Source of the DNA: a sulfur-oxidizing endosymbiont of Gigantopelta aegis
GTDB lineage: Bacteria > Pseudomonadota > Gammaproteobacteria > GRL18
NCBI RefSeq assembly: GCF_016097415.1
Contig: NZ_JAEHGE010000001.1
Coordinates: forward strand, 3,414,857-3,478,856
DNA: 64,000 bases
Direction of reading: 5' to 3'
The notes below the pieces were generated by a model, which did no database searches, was not told the DNA's origin, and was given only the letters and a program-made list of their open reading frames with translations. A program made the position numbers and the translations under genes. Below are positions 36,692-46,103 of the stretch, piece by piece (position 1 is the first letter of the stretch; each line of letters begins with the position of its first letter).

Positions 36692-37998
36692 ATGATAAAT
36701 ATTAACTTATGTCTGAGTCTGTTAGTGCTTTTAGTCTCCAACCCTGCGATGGCAAAAATAATTGCATCATATCAAGTTGAACTTGATGCGGTATGTACTA
36801 GCCAACAGAGTTTATTAGTGCTTAGTGGGGAGGATATTCCAGCTCTATTGAATGTGCCTTTGAATCATATTGCGCTATTAAACCGTCAGCAAAAAAAATA
36901 TATTCAGTACTTTTTCAGCTTGATCAAAAAGATGAGCAAGGACGTTATATACTGGCTGAAATCAATAAAAATGCTTTGCCTAGAACGCTAATAAGCAAGC
37001 AAGATGAATTCGTTTTTAGAAAAAAAGATTTAGGACAACGCATTGAAACAGGTTTGGAAGTATTAAAACCTATTGAGCTAATTGAAGTACAAATTCTGCA
37101 AACTTCAGATGAGAGTGGAAGAGGTGGTTGGATTTATATTGCCATCGACCCACGGAATGAAAAAACCTCTTTTTTGTCCAAAGAAGTGTCCCCAGTAAAA
37201 AGTGGTCAAGAGCTATCGAATGACATTGAATATAATCAGCATAGCGATACACTGACAAGTTTGTTGTATAAAATGAGTTTTTCCCAAGAGAAGCCGTTTT
37301 TACTGAATGCTTTTCATTGGCGTTTATCTGCGAGTGAAGATCAGGAGAATCTTTGGAGTCCTGATGTAACAGACACCATGAAAATTCGTCACCTTGGACG
37401 CTTTTTAGGCTTTGCATTCAAACGTACTGATGATGACTATGATTCTCAATTGATTGCGGTTAAAGAAGGCCCTTTACGGGTCATTCGACGCACTGAAAAT
37501 CATGTTAAAGTCTTATGGAAATTAAAAAGCCCCGCTTTGTATATTGATTATGTCATGATGCCTGATGGCTTTGTGATGAATAGCATGATTGATATCCCAT
37601 TTAATTTATCATTTTTTTTTAGCGATCTCATCACCCTGACGACAATGGATTGGGACGATAGTGCAGAGCGACCTGCTTTAAAAGTGCTGGCTGAGCAGGC
37701 AAACTTAATTCTGCCGGTTAATGGCTATGATTCAGCCGATAAAATCGCTTTTAATGGGCTTCCTGAGCAACAGTTTGCTTTGAGTAGTGACTTAGGAAAT
37801 TTTGCTGTGCGTCTGGAAATACCGGATGACTTTCCTATTCATTCACAATTATATTTAAAAGATGCTCAGGATGAAATTGATATGCCGGAAAACATTCCGG
37901 GTCAGTTTGGTAATGTGGGCTTTAAAACCACGGGCTGGGAAAATATTGATACCGAGCTGCACCATCTTAAATTTACAGTCTGCGTGGATAAACCATAA
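36692..37998 (+). pseudogene. Exported protein of unknown function, one frame break
   Basis: A signal peptide (INLCLSLLVLLVSNPAMAK) opens the first frame, which loses sense after NRQQKKY at a run of eight A (36892-36899). One more A gives IYSVLFQLDQKDEQGRYILA and joins without stop to the second frame, whose apparent ATG at 36976 is internal (ALPRTLISKQDEF). Restored length is 435 aa. The mature protein looks soluble and periplasmic; no family recognised. It starts 11 bp after lnt, so it may belong to the same transcript. Confidence 0.6.
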
Positions 37999-38095
37999 GT
38001 TCTGCCATCAAGCCTGTGAAAATTTGAAAGTTCGTAAGTTTTTATTTTCTCGGCTATAATCATAAATTAGTATTCATTAATAATACAGGTATGCT

Positions 38096-39235
38096 GTGGA
38101 CGGTTTGGCACCAACATTTCATTTTTCTTATCAAGACTCGACGCTTGCAATCAAATTGCAGGGTAATTGGCTGCGGGATGCTGAATTTCCTGAGCACTTT
38201 GATGATGAAGTGTTGCAACAATTTAAGCAAAATTCAGAGTTGAATAAAGTCAGCATTTGTATGACAGAGGTCAGTGCTTGGAACTCAGCCTTATTGACCA
38301 TGGTTTTATCCCTGAGCGAGCTTTGTGACAAAAAGCAAACTAAATTTGATGTCTCGCAGCTTCCCTTAGAAATGGTTCGCCTGATCAAATTATCCACGAA
38401 AATCCCGCCTAGACTAGGTGATGCACCACCCGCTAAAAACACCTCTTTTTTGCACAATGTAGGTAGTAATACCCTGGCATCGGTGAAAGAAGTGGGTGAA
38501 GTGATTCACTTTATTCGTGATGCGGGTGTGGCTTTTTGGGCCATGCTCAGAGGTAAAGCAATTTATCGTTCTTCTGATACTTGGCTCATTATGCAGCAAA
38601 CAGGTGCTGAAGCCATGCCTATTGTGAGTCTGCTTAATTTTCTTGTCGGGGCTATTTTAGGTTATATCGGTGCCATGCAATTGGAAAAATTTGGCGCGGA
38701 AATTTTTATTGGCGATATGGTTGGCGTAGCGATGACCCGTGAGATTGCGGCTATTATTACAGCGATTATTATGGCTGGACGTTCAGGGGCTGCTTTTGCG
38801 GCACAATTGGGGACCATGAAAGTTAATGAAGAAATTGATGCATTAAAAAGCATGGGTATCTCACCGATGGAGTTTCTGGTCTTACCCCGCATGATAGGTA
38901 TGATGCTGATGATGCCGTTATTGGCCGTTTACGCCAACTTCATGGGGATTCTGGGTGGTGCTTTAGTCGCTTATGGCATGCTCAATATTACCTTTGAGCA
39001 ATATATTGATGTAGTGATAAAATCGGTTGGCTTAAATGATGTCGCTGCCGGTGTGTTTATGGCCACGGTTTTTGGGGTTATTGTGGCGGTCGTCGGTTGT
39101 CAAAAAGGCATGAGCTGTGGCAAAAGTGCCGAGGCTGTGGGTGCTTCAACGACAGCTGCCGTGGTTACTGCAACGGTGATTATCTTTATTAGTGCGGCTA
39201 TTTTAACCGTACTCTATGGTGTGATGGGGATCTGA
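38096..39235 (+). CDS. MlaE-family lipid-transport permease with N-terminal STAS domain
   Basis: From a GTG at 38096, 379 residues: a STAS-like part (about 1-110, LAIKLQGNWLRDAEF, VSICMTEVSAWNSALLTMVL), then an MlaE permease with five or six membrane helices. The family core is present: GYIGAMQLEKFGAEIFIGDM and TREIAAIITAIIMAGRSGAA, then GTMKVNEEIDALKSMGISPM. In Mla-type systems it forms the inner-membrane channel of an ABC transporter that moves phospholipids between membranes. The ATPase gene follows 2 bp later. STAS fused to MlaE is common outside enterobacteria, where MlaB is separate. Confidence 0.92.
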   Translation: MDGLAPTFHFSYQDSTLAIKLQGNWLRDAEFPEHFDDEVLQQFKQNSELNKVSICMTEVSAWNSALLTMVLSLSELCDKKQTKFDVSQLPLEMVRLIKLSTKIPPRLGDAPPAKNTSFLHNVGSNTLASVKEVGEVIHFIRDAGVAFWAMLRGKAIYRSSDTWLIMQQTGAEAMPIVSLLNFLVGAILGYIGAMQLEKFGAEIFIGDMVGVAMTREIAAIITAIIMAGRSGAAFAAQLGTMKVNEEIDALKSMGISPMEFLVLPRMIGMMLMMPLLAVYANFMGILGGALVAYGMLNITFEQYIDVVIKSVGLNDVAAGVFMATVFGVIVAVVGCQKGMSCGKSAEAVGASTTAAVVTATVIIFISAAILTVLYGVMGI

Positions 39236-39237
39236 TA

Positions 39238-40047
39238 ATGACAGAGCAGACAATCATTTCCTCCCACATCACCAAAGATTGCTCGTATGAAGATGCCATT
39301 ATTGTTGAAGATCTTACTATGGGCTATGATGGCAATATCATTCAACAGGATCTAAATTTTACCGTTAAGCGTAATGATATTTTTGTCATTATGGGCAATA
39401 GTGGTAGTGGTAAGAGCACCCTAATGAGAGCTATGACGGGTTTAAATCAGCCCTTAAAGGGCGATGTGTTTTATCATTGCGATAATTTACACAATGGCTT
39501 GTGGCAAGCAACTGAAGCAGTACAATTAAAAATTATGACGCAGTTTGGCGTCATGTTTCAGGGTGGCGCTCTGTTCAGTTCAATGACCCTACTAGAAAAT
39601 GTTTCACTGAGGTTGTTACAAACCACACAATACAGTGCGAGTAGAATTCGTAAAATTGCCTCTTTTAAATTGTCGCTGGTGGGACTAAAGGGCTTTGAAC
39701 ATTATTATCCCTCGGAAATCAGTGGTGGTATGCAAAAACGGGTGGCTATTGCGCGGGCGATGGCGATGGATCCACCGATTTTATTTTTTGATGAGCCTTC
39801 AGCCGGACTTGATCCCCTAAGCTCAAAATTATTAGATGATTTATTATTGGAATTAAAAGACAGTATGGGCATTACAATGGTGGTAGTGACTCATGAACTC
39901 GACAGTATTTTTTCCATTGCCACCAATGCAATTTTTCTCGATCATGGACAAAAAACCATTATTGCCCGAGGCAATCCTAAGGAAATGTTAACCCATAATC
40001 ATCATGAACAAGTTCAGGCTTTCCTCACTAGAGGAGTAAAACTGTGA
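39238..40047 (+). CDS. MlaF-like ABC transporter ATPase
   Basis: 269 residues with Walker A IMGNSGSGKSTLMRAM, Q-loop FGVMFQGGALFSSMTLLENV, signature SEISGGMQKRVAIARAMA, Walker B ILFFDEPSAGLDPLSS and the switch His in VVVTHELDS. It powers the MlaE permease. The stop is followed within 33 bp by ISb copy D, which separates it from the MCE gene at 43261. That distance would normally be a few bases, so downstream expression is probably affected. Confidence 0.94.
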   Translation: MTEQTIISSHITKDCSYEDAIIVEDLTMGYDGNIIQQDLNFTVKRNDIFVIMGNSGSGKSTLMRAMTGLNQPLKGDVFYHCDNLHNGLWQATEAVQLKIMTQFGVMFQGGALFSSMTLLENVSLRLLQTTQYSASRIRKIASFKLSLVGLKGFEHYYPSEISGGMQKRVAIARAMAMDPPILFFDEPSAGLDPLSSKLLDDLLLELKDSMGITMVVVTHELDSIFSIATNAIFLDHGQKTIIARGNPKEMLTHNHHEQVQAFLTRGVKL

Positions 40048-40145
40048 ATCTTACTATGAAAGAAGCGATGAGTAAAATATAATGTGGCTATACTTAACCG
40101 GACACACAACTTAAAATAACTAAAAGATAAAAAGTGTGACCTAAA

Positions 40146-41306
40146 ATGAATGATCAAACAAAAAAACCGAACAAAAGCTATACATCAGAATTTAAAGAAT
40201 CAGCTGTCAAATTAGCTAATGAGACGGATCAACCCGTTTCTCAGACTGCCAGGGAGCTAGGTGTTAATGTAAATACTCTACATACCTGGATCAGTAAATA
40301 TTCCAAACCGGTGAAGACGGTAGCCAATAGAAGTGATGAACACATTTATGATGAAGTAAAACGTCTGAAAAAAGAATTGGCAAAAGTGATTCAGGAGCGT
40401 GATTTATTAAAAAGGCCACAGCGTACTTTGCAAGGGAAACTTTGTGAAGTACGCATGGATAACTGATCAGGCTAAAGATTACCCGGTAACGATTCTGTGC
40501 CGTTTTATGGATGTTTCCCGTAGTTGCTATTATGATTGGGTTAGCTCTCCTAAAACGGATAGAGAGAAAGAAAATGAAGCGCTTACTGAGCAGCTAAAAA
40601 ACTGTTTGAAGACAGTCGCAAGACTTATGGAACCCGTCGTCTTAAAAGAAAACTGGCTGAAAAAGGCGTTCATATAAGCCGCCGGAGAATTGGTCGATTA
40701 ATGAAAAAAGCCGGTTTGTTTTGTAAAACGAAGAGACGCTTTAAAGCGACGACTAATTCCAAGCATAATAAGCGTATATCTCCAAATTTACTGGAAAGAG
40801 AGTTTACTGTCTCTCAACCTGATCGCTACTATGTGGGTGATATTACCTATATTGCCACCAAGGAAGGCTGGTTATATTTAGCGGTTGTCATTGACTTATT
40901 CTCTAGGCAAATTGTTGGCTGGTCGATGGATGAGCGAATGAAAGCCAAGCTAGTCAATGATGCTTTACTGATGGCCATATGGAAGCGTAAACCAATGGAT
41001 GGATTGCTTTGGCATACTGACCGAGGTAGCCAATATGCCTCTGATAGTCATAGAAAAATATTGTCGGATCATAACATAATTCAGTCTATGAGCCGCAAAG
41101 GAAATTGCTGGGACAATGCTGTATCAGAGAGCTTCTTTCATAGTTTGAAAACTGAATTGACGCACCATTGTCGATTCAAAACCAGAGTAGAAGCAAAGCA
41201 GGCAATATTTGAATATATTGAGGTATTTTATAATCGGGAGCGACTTCATTCGGCTAATGATTATTTGTCACCAGTCGATTATGAAATACAGCAGGAAATA
41301 GCTTAA
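40146..41306 (+). pseudogene. ISb copy D transposase genes (orfA, broken orfB)
   Basis: orfA is as in copy B (106 codons from 40146). orfB starts at 40444, leaves the family frame at CTA-AAA-AAC and, lacking the extra A of copy B, stops after [11 protein letters not shown] at 40677. The DDE part reads on from 40701 ([58 protein letters not shown]) to 41306. A -1 slip at A_AAA_AAC would give the full canonical protein with [16 protein letters not shown]. Confidence 0.85.
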
Positions 41307-41595
41307 ATCGATTGATTGAAGGGGGTAAAAGGCGACATAAATGCCGCCCATTACCGTTGACGGCCATCGGCTCCTCAGCCTGTGCCGTGAAGATATTGTA
41401 ACAGGATCATTACCGTTGTGAAAATACCTTGGGTGAATGGAACGGCTCTATCGTTCCAGAGGGCAAAGCCCTTTCTCTTCATCTGTTTAAAGTTAACATG
41501 AGAAACTAAAATGATAGGAAATACAAAATGACAAAAATCACTTGAAACAGCCAAAAAATATTTAGAAAACTGTCCGGAAAAGTGTTGACACATCA
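41307..41595 (+). other. Structured non-coding tail of ISb
   Basis: Nearly 290 bp separate the orfB stop from the right end, long for an IS3 element. Every full copy keeps it (also at 17643-17933, 24328-24623, 54452-54742). It contains small hairpins, GGAACGGCTCTATCGTTCC and AGGGCAAAGCCCT, and a repeated ATTACCGTTG, but no open frame. Confidence 0.6.
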
Positions 41596-41633
41596 ATAAT
41601 ATGGGTGTAGTTCCTTTAAAACGACAAAATTCA

Positions 41634-43120
41634 TTACCCAAAGTTGTTAACCTCTAAAAAATCATAATTTCTTTTTTTTGACATTTTCTTATAAAACTTC
41701 CAATACATTTCAAAGTCACCACTGGATTTTAGTGAGCGTAATTTCAATACTGCTTCTGCTCCCTGCAGACTCCAACGAGCACCGGTTATATCAAGTCGGT
41801 CATTAATGAGGTGACTGCACCTTCAATAACGCCACTGGCAATAGGATAACCCGCTTTTAATGCGATGCCATACTGCAACCGCTCTTTATTTTTTAGTAAA
41901 TAATCAGCACATTTATCAATATTTTCTCTACTTTCTATTTTCCGTCTTGTGGCACTGAGTCTGATCCCTTTGGCTACTTGTGAACAATGGCCATTAAGTA
42001 TTTTGACTGCTCTTTCAGCTATCCATTCCTCAACCGCTTCGTCACCTTTATCAAAGAAGCACCAAGCTGCTTTCAGAGATATTCCAAGACATGGATAAAG
42101 TCCATTACAATAGTTGCTTTGATGCTCAGTTTCTTCATCACTTTTTTGATGAGTTTGATCTGGTGAGGTAAACCATCAATTAAAATAACCCATTCCCTCT
42201 TTTGTTTTGGATCTCTTTGTAGTGCTTCCTGAAATGCTTCCTCAATAACAGTTTCTGCCTCTCGCTCAACACTCGCCCAAACCCGCTTATTTCTAATGGG
42301 GGTTCGAAAAGAAACGACATTATCATCTTCTGCTACTTTCATAATAGATTCAGCAGCACGAATATGAGATTGTACGGTATAAACGGCAGCCACTTGTGCC
42401 ATACGTTTTCGGTCTTTTTCTCTCCCTGACTCAGACGACTTTTGAGCTTCTTATTCTTCTGGGCATTTTTCTTTGTGCATTCTCTTAAACCTTCAGGTCG
42501 CATAACTATCCCTTTTCCATCAAAGGTTAAGACCAGAAAATCTGATGTTTTTTCGGGTTCAATAAATCGTTTTTCTTATAAAAACCTTCAAAATCCTGAG
42601 CAACATCTCTCACTATATTGAGGCACTGTCTTTTGGGCACATGACCAGCAGTTGTACTATCAATACTTTCAACGACATCATCGAATGAACCTCGAATGGC
42701 TTCTTTAGACACTCTGAAATAAATACCATCACTGTAACTGTTAGTTGATAAATTCAGTTCAGCATCAATAGGAAATAAACTGTCTTTATTTCTTTGACTA
42801 TAACCATTTCTGGTGGCAGTGACCTGACCAAACAAACTATTCAGCGAACGATGGGTGTTTGTACGGACATAATTCAGCTTGTCTCCTGAAACGGTGTTAA
42901 CACAGCTTCTTTTTTCCTCGTTGGCGGCTTTTAAATCTAGCCAGCCCTGCAGTAGTCGTCTTAAAATTTCCTGACCTTCCTTGTTAATAAAATCTTCTAT
43001 GTCACCATGTTCACAATTTTTATGTTTATCTGTTTGTAATTGTTTAATCAACTGTTCAAGTTGATCCTGAGCACCAAAAAAGAATGAATAATCGTTTGAA
43101 TTTAGGTATGCTATGTTCAT
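41634..43120 (-). pseudogene. ISKra4-family transposase remnant, several frame breaks
   Basis: Reverse-strand pieces add up to one ISKra4-type transposase. 43120-42527 holds the N-part (MNIAYLNSNDYSFFFGAQDQ, VPKRQCLNIVRDVAQDFEGF). 42402-42073 holds the core (MAQVAAVYTVQSHIR, RVWASVEREAETVIEEAFQE, WVILIDGLPHQ, VMDFIHVLEYL). 42070-41634 holds the C-part (GYPIASGVIEGAVTS, DITGARWSLQGAEAVLKLRS). Frames are broken at least three times. I could not define terminal repeats. Together with ISb copy D it separates mlaF from the MCE gene. Confidence 0.8.
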
Positions 43121-43260
43121 GAGAGAGGTCTTTTTATTGGGTTATGAAACTAAGAAGCTTATAAAACAATATTTTGATCTTTCTCTTTTCATTTTTCAAG
43201 CATTAACTATTGAATTTATTGTTTATTTTCATCGTTTTAGAAGATCTGCACCCAAATAAT

Positions 43261-44283
43261 ATGAGCATAAAAGCTAATCCATCCGTTGTGGGTGGTTTTG
43301 TTATTGGCGCAATCATTTTAGTGGTTGTTAGTTTTTTGGTGTTAGGGTCAGGTCGATTATTAAAAAATGACATGCGCTTGATGGCTGTGTTTCCTGGCAC
43401 AGTGAATGGCCTGCATGTTGGATCACCAGTACTTTTTCGGGGGGTGAATATTGGCTCAGTAGTTAAAATTGAGTTATATCATAACCATAAGACACAACAG
43501 AGTTTAGTGCCTGTTTATCTGGATCTTAAGCAAGAAGTGATGGAGTTAATGATTCAGGGTGACGATGCCTCTAGCCTTACAGAAGAGCAGGCATTGAAGT
43601 TGATGGTTGATTTAATTAAACAGGGACTTCATGCACGGCTTACCTTAGAAAGTTTGGTTTCGGGCAGACAAAATGTAGAATTTGAATTTGATCCAACCTT
43701 ACCGATTAAGCTCACCGGTATTGATAAAAAATATCTTGAAATCCCAACGTCAGAATCTGATTTTAATAAATTGCAAAATTTATTTAAGAGCATTCCACTT
43801 AAAGAATTAACGGATGGTTTGATTGTAACAGTGACTGAGCTGAATAAAATGTTTGCCAGTAAGGATAGTCGAGAAATATTTAATAATATTAATGCCACTA
43901 TTATCGGTAGCCGAAAATTTATTGATAATCTCAATGAACAAGTTGTTCCACTATCTCAGTCTACTCAACAACGCCTAGCTGAAGTACAGGTGTTGCTACA
44001 AAACACTGAACAACAGTTGACTAAAACCTTATTGGAACTCACAAGCTTGTCCATGAATGTGAATGAGAAACTGACAAATTTAACAGAATCTGCAACCACT
44101 GCATTCGATAAAAGTGAAGTGGTATTGGATAATATGAATGCCATTGTTGATAAAAAAAGTACCACCCGAACTGAATTAGAGCGAAGCTTAAAAGAACTTT
44201 CACGTGCGGCTAAATCCATGCGGGTTTTTACCGAATATTTAGAGCGTCATCCTGAGGCAATTATTCAGGGTAAAAAATATTAA
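43261..44283 (+). CDS. MCE-domain (MlaD/PqiB-like) lipid-transport protein
   Basis: I place the start at ATG 43261 (MSIKANPSVVGGFVIGAIIL); the frame is open 51 bp upstream, but those codons lack family similarity. 340 residues: a membrane anchor (about 10-30), one MCE domain (FPGTVNGLHVGSPVLFRGVN, residues about 46-65, and GLHARLTLESLVSGRQNVEF) and a C-terminal alpha-helical region (about 190-340, rich in LNEQV, TEQQL). Such proteins form hexameric rings or tubes that carry lipids across the periplasm with MlaE/MlaF. Separated from its ATPase by two IS elements. Confidence 0.9.
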   Translation: MSIKANPSVVGGFVIGAIILVVVSFLVLGSGRLLKNDMRLMAVFPGTVNGLHVGSPVLFRGVNIGSVVKIELYHNHKTQQSLVPVYLDLKQEVMELMIQGDDASSLTEEQALKLMVDLIKQGLHARLTLESLVSGRQNVEFEFDPTLPIKLTGIDKKYLEIPTSESDFNKLQNLFKSIPLKELTDGLIVTVTELNKMFASKDSREIFNNINATIIGSRKFIDNLNEQVVPLSQSTQQRLAEVQVLLQNTEQQLTKTLLELTSLSMNVNEKLTNLTESATTAFDKSEVVLDNMNAIVDKKSTTRTELERSLKELSRAAKSMRVFTEYLERHPEAIIQGKKY

Positions 44284-44320
44284 GCAATAACGCTGTTCTA
44301 TCGAGTTGAAAAGAGAAAAT

Positions 44321-44932
44321 ATGATGAATAAATTAAATCTGCGCCATGTCCCATTAGTTCCAATGCTATTATTGCTAAGTCTTTTTATTAGTGCTTGTGG
44401 GACATCACAAAAAACAGATTTCTATCAATTAGAGGAACGCAGTGCGCTATCCTTGATGGACATAGAAAAGGGGGCTGTCATTGGTGTGGGTCCTATTAAC
44501 CTGCCTGAATACATTAATCGTCCGCAAATTGTGACCCGATTATCTAAACATCATTTAAAAGTTTCGGAATTCAATCGCTGGATAGAACCCGTGAATGATA
44601 GTGTGAGACGCTTATTGGTCATTAACCTATCAAATAACCTTAATTCCAATCGTGTCTATAGTATTCCGGGTTATGACCGAGCACAGTCGCTGGATTTACG
44701 CATTGGTATTGATGTGGGACGCTTTGATGGGCAACTCGGCAAAGACGTTTTATTAGAAGCCCGCTGGAGCCTGTATGATAAAAATGATAAAGCTATTCTA
44801 ACTAAGGTGTCATTGATTAGCATGCCTGCTAATGGTCAAGATTATTCTGCACTGGTTTTGGCAATGAACAATGCTTTGCAGGCATTGGGTGAAGAAGTGT
44901 CACAGGCAGTGGCCAAACATCTGGCCAAGTAG
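44321..44932 (+). CDS. ABC-type transport auxiliary lipoprotein (PqiC-like)
   Basis: From ATG 44321 (AGAGAAAA before it) about 203 residues. The lipobox is LSLFISACG (Cys about 26), so it is a lipoprotein. The family pattern FYQLEERSAL...IGVGPINLPEYINRPQIVTR...NRWIEPVNDSVRRLLVINL is that of PqiC/YmbA (DUF330) proteins that sit at the outer membrane and complete MCE-type transporters. It follows the MCE gene after 37 bp. Confidence 0.9.
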   Translation: MMNKLNLRHVPLVPMLLLLSLFISACGTSQKTDFYQLEERSALSLMDIEKGAVIGVGPINLPEYINRPQIVTRLSKHHLKVSEFNRWIEPVNDSVRRLLVINLSNNLNSNRVYSIPGYDRAQSLDLRIGIDVGRFDGQLGKDVLLEARWSLYDKNDKAILTKVSLISMPANGQDYSALVLAMNNALQALGEEVSQAVAKHLAK

Positions 44933-44976
44933 TTATTGTTATGAAAATCTTAAACATAAAATAGAGTTTTATATTG

Positions 44977-46026
44977 ATGGATTTAAAAGTATTGATGTTA
45001 AAAATAATTATTTTATTATTAGTTCCTGCGCTTAGCTTTTCTCACTCTTTGAATTCTGTTTTCAAGCAAGTTAATCCCACTGTTGTGGTTGTTCATATTG
45101 AAGGTGAAAATTCCAAGTTTAAAAAAATATCCAGTGCAGAAAAAAATAGCTTGGTAAAAAAAGATATTGGCTCTGGCGTTGTGATTAGTCAGGATGGAAA
45201 AATCATGACGGCTTCTCATTTGGTGCATTCTGCGGATAAGCTCAGTGTGGAGTTTCTTAATGGTGACTTGATTCCCGCTCGTGTACTATCCTCTGTCCCT
45301 CATGCTGATGTTGCTCTGATTCAATTAACCCGTTTACCAAAAAATCTACAAGTCGCCCCATTAGGCGACTCAGATAAAGTGTTAGTGGGGGATGATGTTT
45401 TTGTCGTGGGCGCACCCTATGGTTATAGTCATACGGTGAGCAAAGGAATCGTCAGCGCTCGTTATAAACCCGGTGATACGAATATTGAATTAAAATCCAG
45501 TGAACTCATACAAACCGATGCGGCCATTAATCAGGGGAATTCCGGTGGCCCGATGTTTAATGAAAAGGGTGAGGTGATTGGTATCGTGAGTCATATTATT
45601 TCTCGCTCAGGAGGTAATGAAGGGCTTGGCTTTGCAGTAACATCTAATATGTCAAAACGCTTGTTGTTGGAGGAAAAGCCTGTTTGGAGTGGCTTGGATG
45701 GTATTATTATCAGCAATTTGACTCAGGCGCTAAATGTGCCTCAGCCTGCGGGATATCTGGTACAACATGTTGCACAAAGCTCTATCGCCGATAGAATAGG
45801 TATTCGTGGCGGTTCGATTCCTACCAAAATTTATGACACTCAATTTTTATTGGGCGGTGATGTGATTCTTGAAATGTTGGGTATTACCATTGAAAATAAT
45901 CCTGACTCATTTAAAAACATAAGAAATAAACTGGCAGCACTGAAATATGGAGACAAGGTGACAGTGAAACTCTTACGGGCTGGAAAAATTATTCATTTAT
46001 CAACAAGGCTGAAAAATGAATATTGA
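44977..46026 (+). CDS. Exported trypsin-like serine protease with PDZ domain (HtrA/Deg type)
   Basis: 349 residues. A signal segment (LKIIILLLVPALSFSHS) leads into a chymotrypsin fold with His in IMTASHLVHSADKL, Asp in PHADVALIQLTRL and Ser in QTDAAINQGNSGGPMFN. A PDZ-like domain follows (about 240-340, GGDVILEMLGITIENNP). HtrA-type proteases degrade or sense misfolded periplasmic proteins. The layout is one protease plus one PDZ, as in DegS, but the signal looks cleavable; a membrane-anchored DegS-like form is possible. It follows the MCE operon by about 44 bp. Confidence 0.9.
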   Translation: MDLKVLMLKIIILLLVPALSFSHSLNSVFKQVNPTVVVVHIEGENSKFKKISSAEKNSLVKKDIGSGVVISQDGKIMTASHLVHSADKLSVEFLNGDLIPARVLSSVPHADVALIQLTRLPKNLQVAPLGDSDKVLVGDDVFVVGAPYGYSHTVSKGIVSARYKPGDTNIELKSSELIQTDAAINQGNSGGPMFNEKGEVIGIVSHIISRSGGNEGLGFAVTSNMSKRLLLEEKPVWSGLDGIIISNLTQALNVPQPAGYLVQHVAQSSIADRIGIRGGSIPTKIYDTQFLLGGDVILEMLGITIENNPDSFKNIRNKLAALKYGDKVTVKLLRAGKIIHLSTRLKNEY

Positions 46027-46029
46027 TAT

Positions 46030-46045
46030 GACACTAATTAGTGTC
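46030..46045. repeat. 16-bp palindrome between convergent genes
   Basis: GACACTAATTAGTGTC is a perfect palindrome just after the protease stop, between two convergent genes, followed by CACCCTACG. It may act as a bidirectional terminator remnant or repeat fragment; there is no T-tract. Confidence 0.5.
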
Positions 46046-46103
46046 CACCCTACGATTATTTATATAAAAAACCTATTTACGGATAGGCACTAATTATCTA
46101 AAA

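Larger units (their letters stand above)
40080..41595 (+). mobile_element. ISb copy D (IS3 family)
   Basis: The element runs TAATGTGG...CACATCA, 1,516 bp, flanked by ATA on both sides (40077-40079 and 41596-41598), a 3-bp target duplication. It sits inside the MCE operon. Confidence 0.95.
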
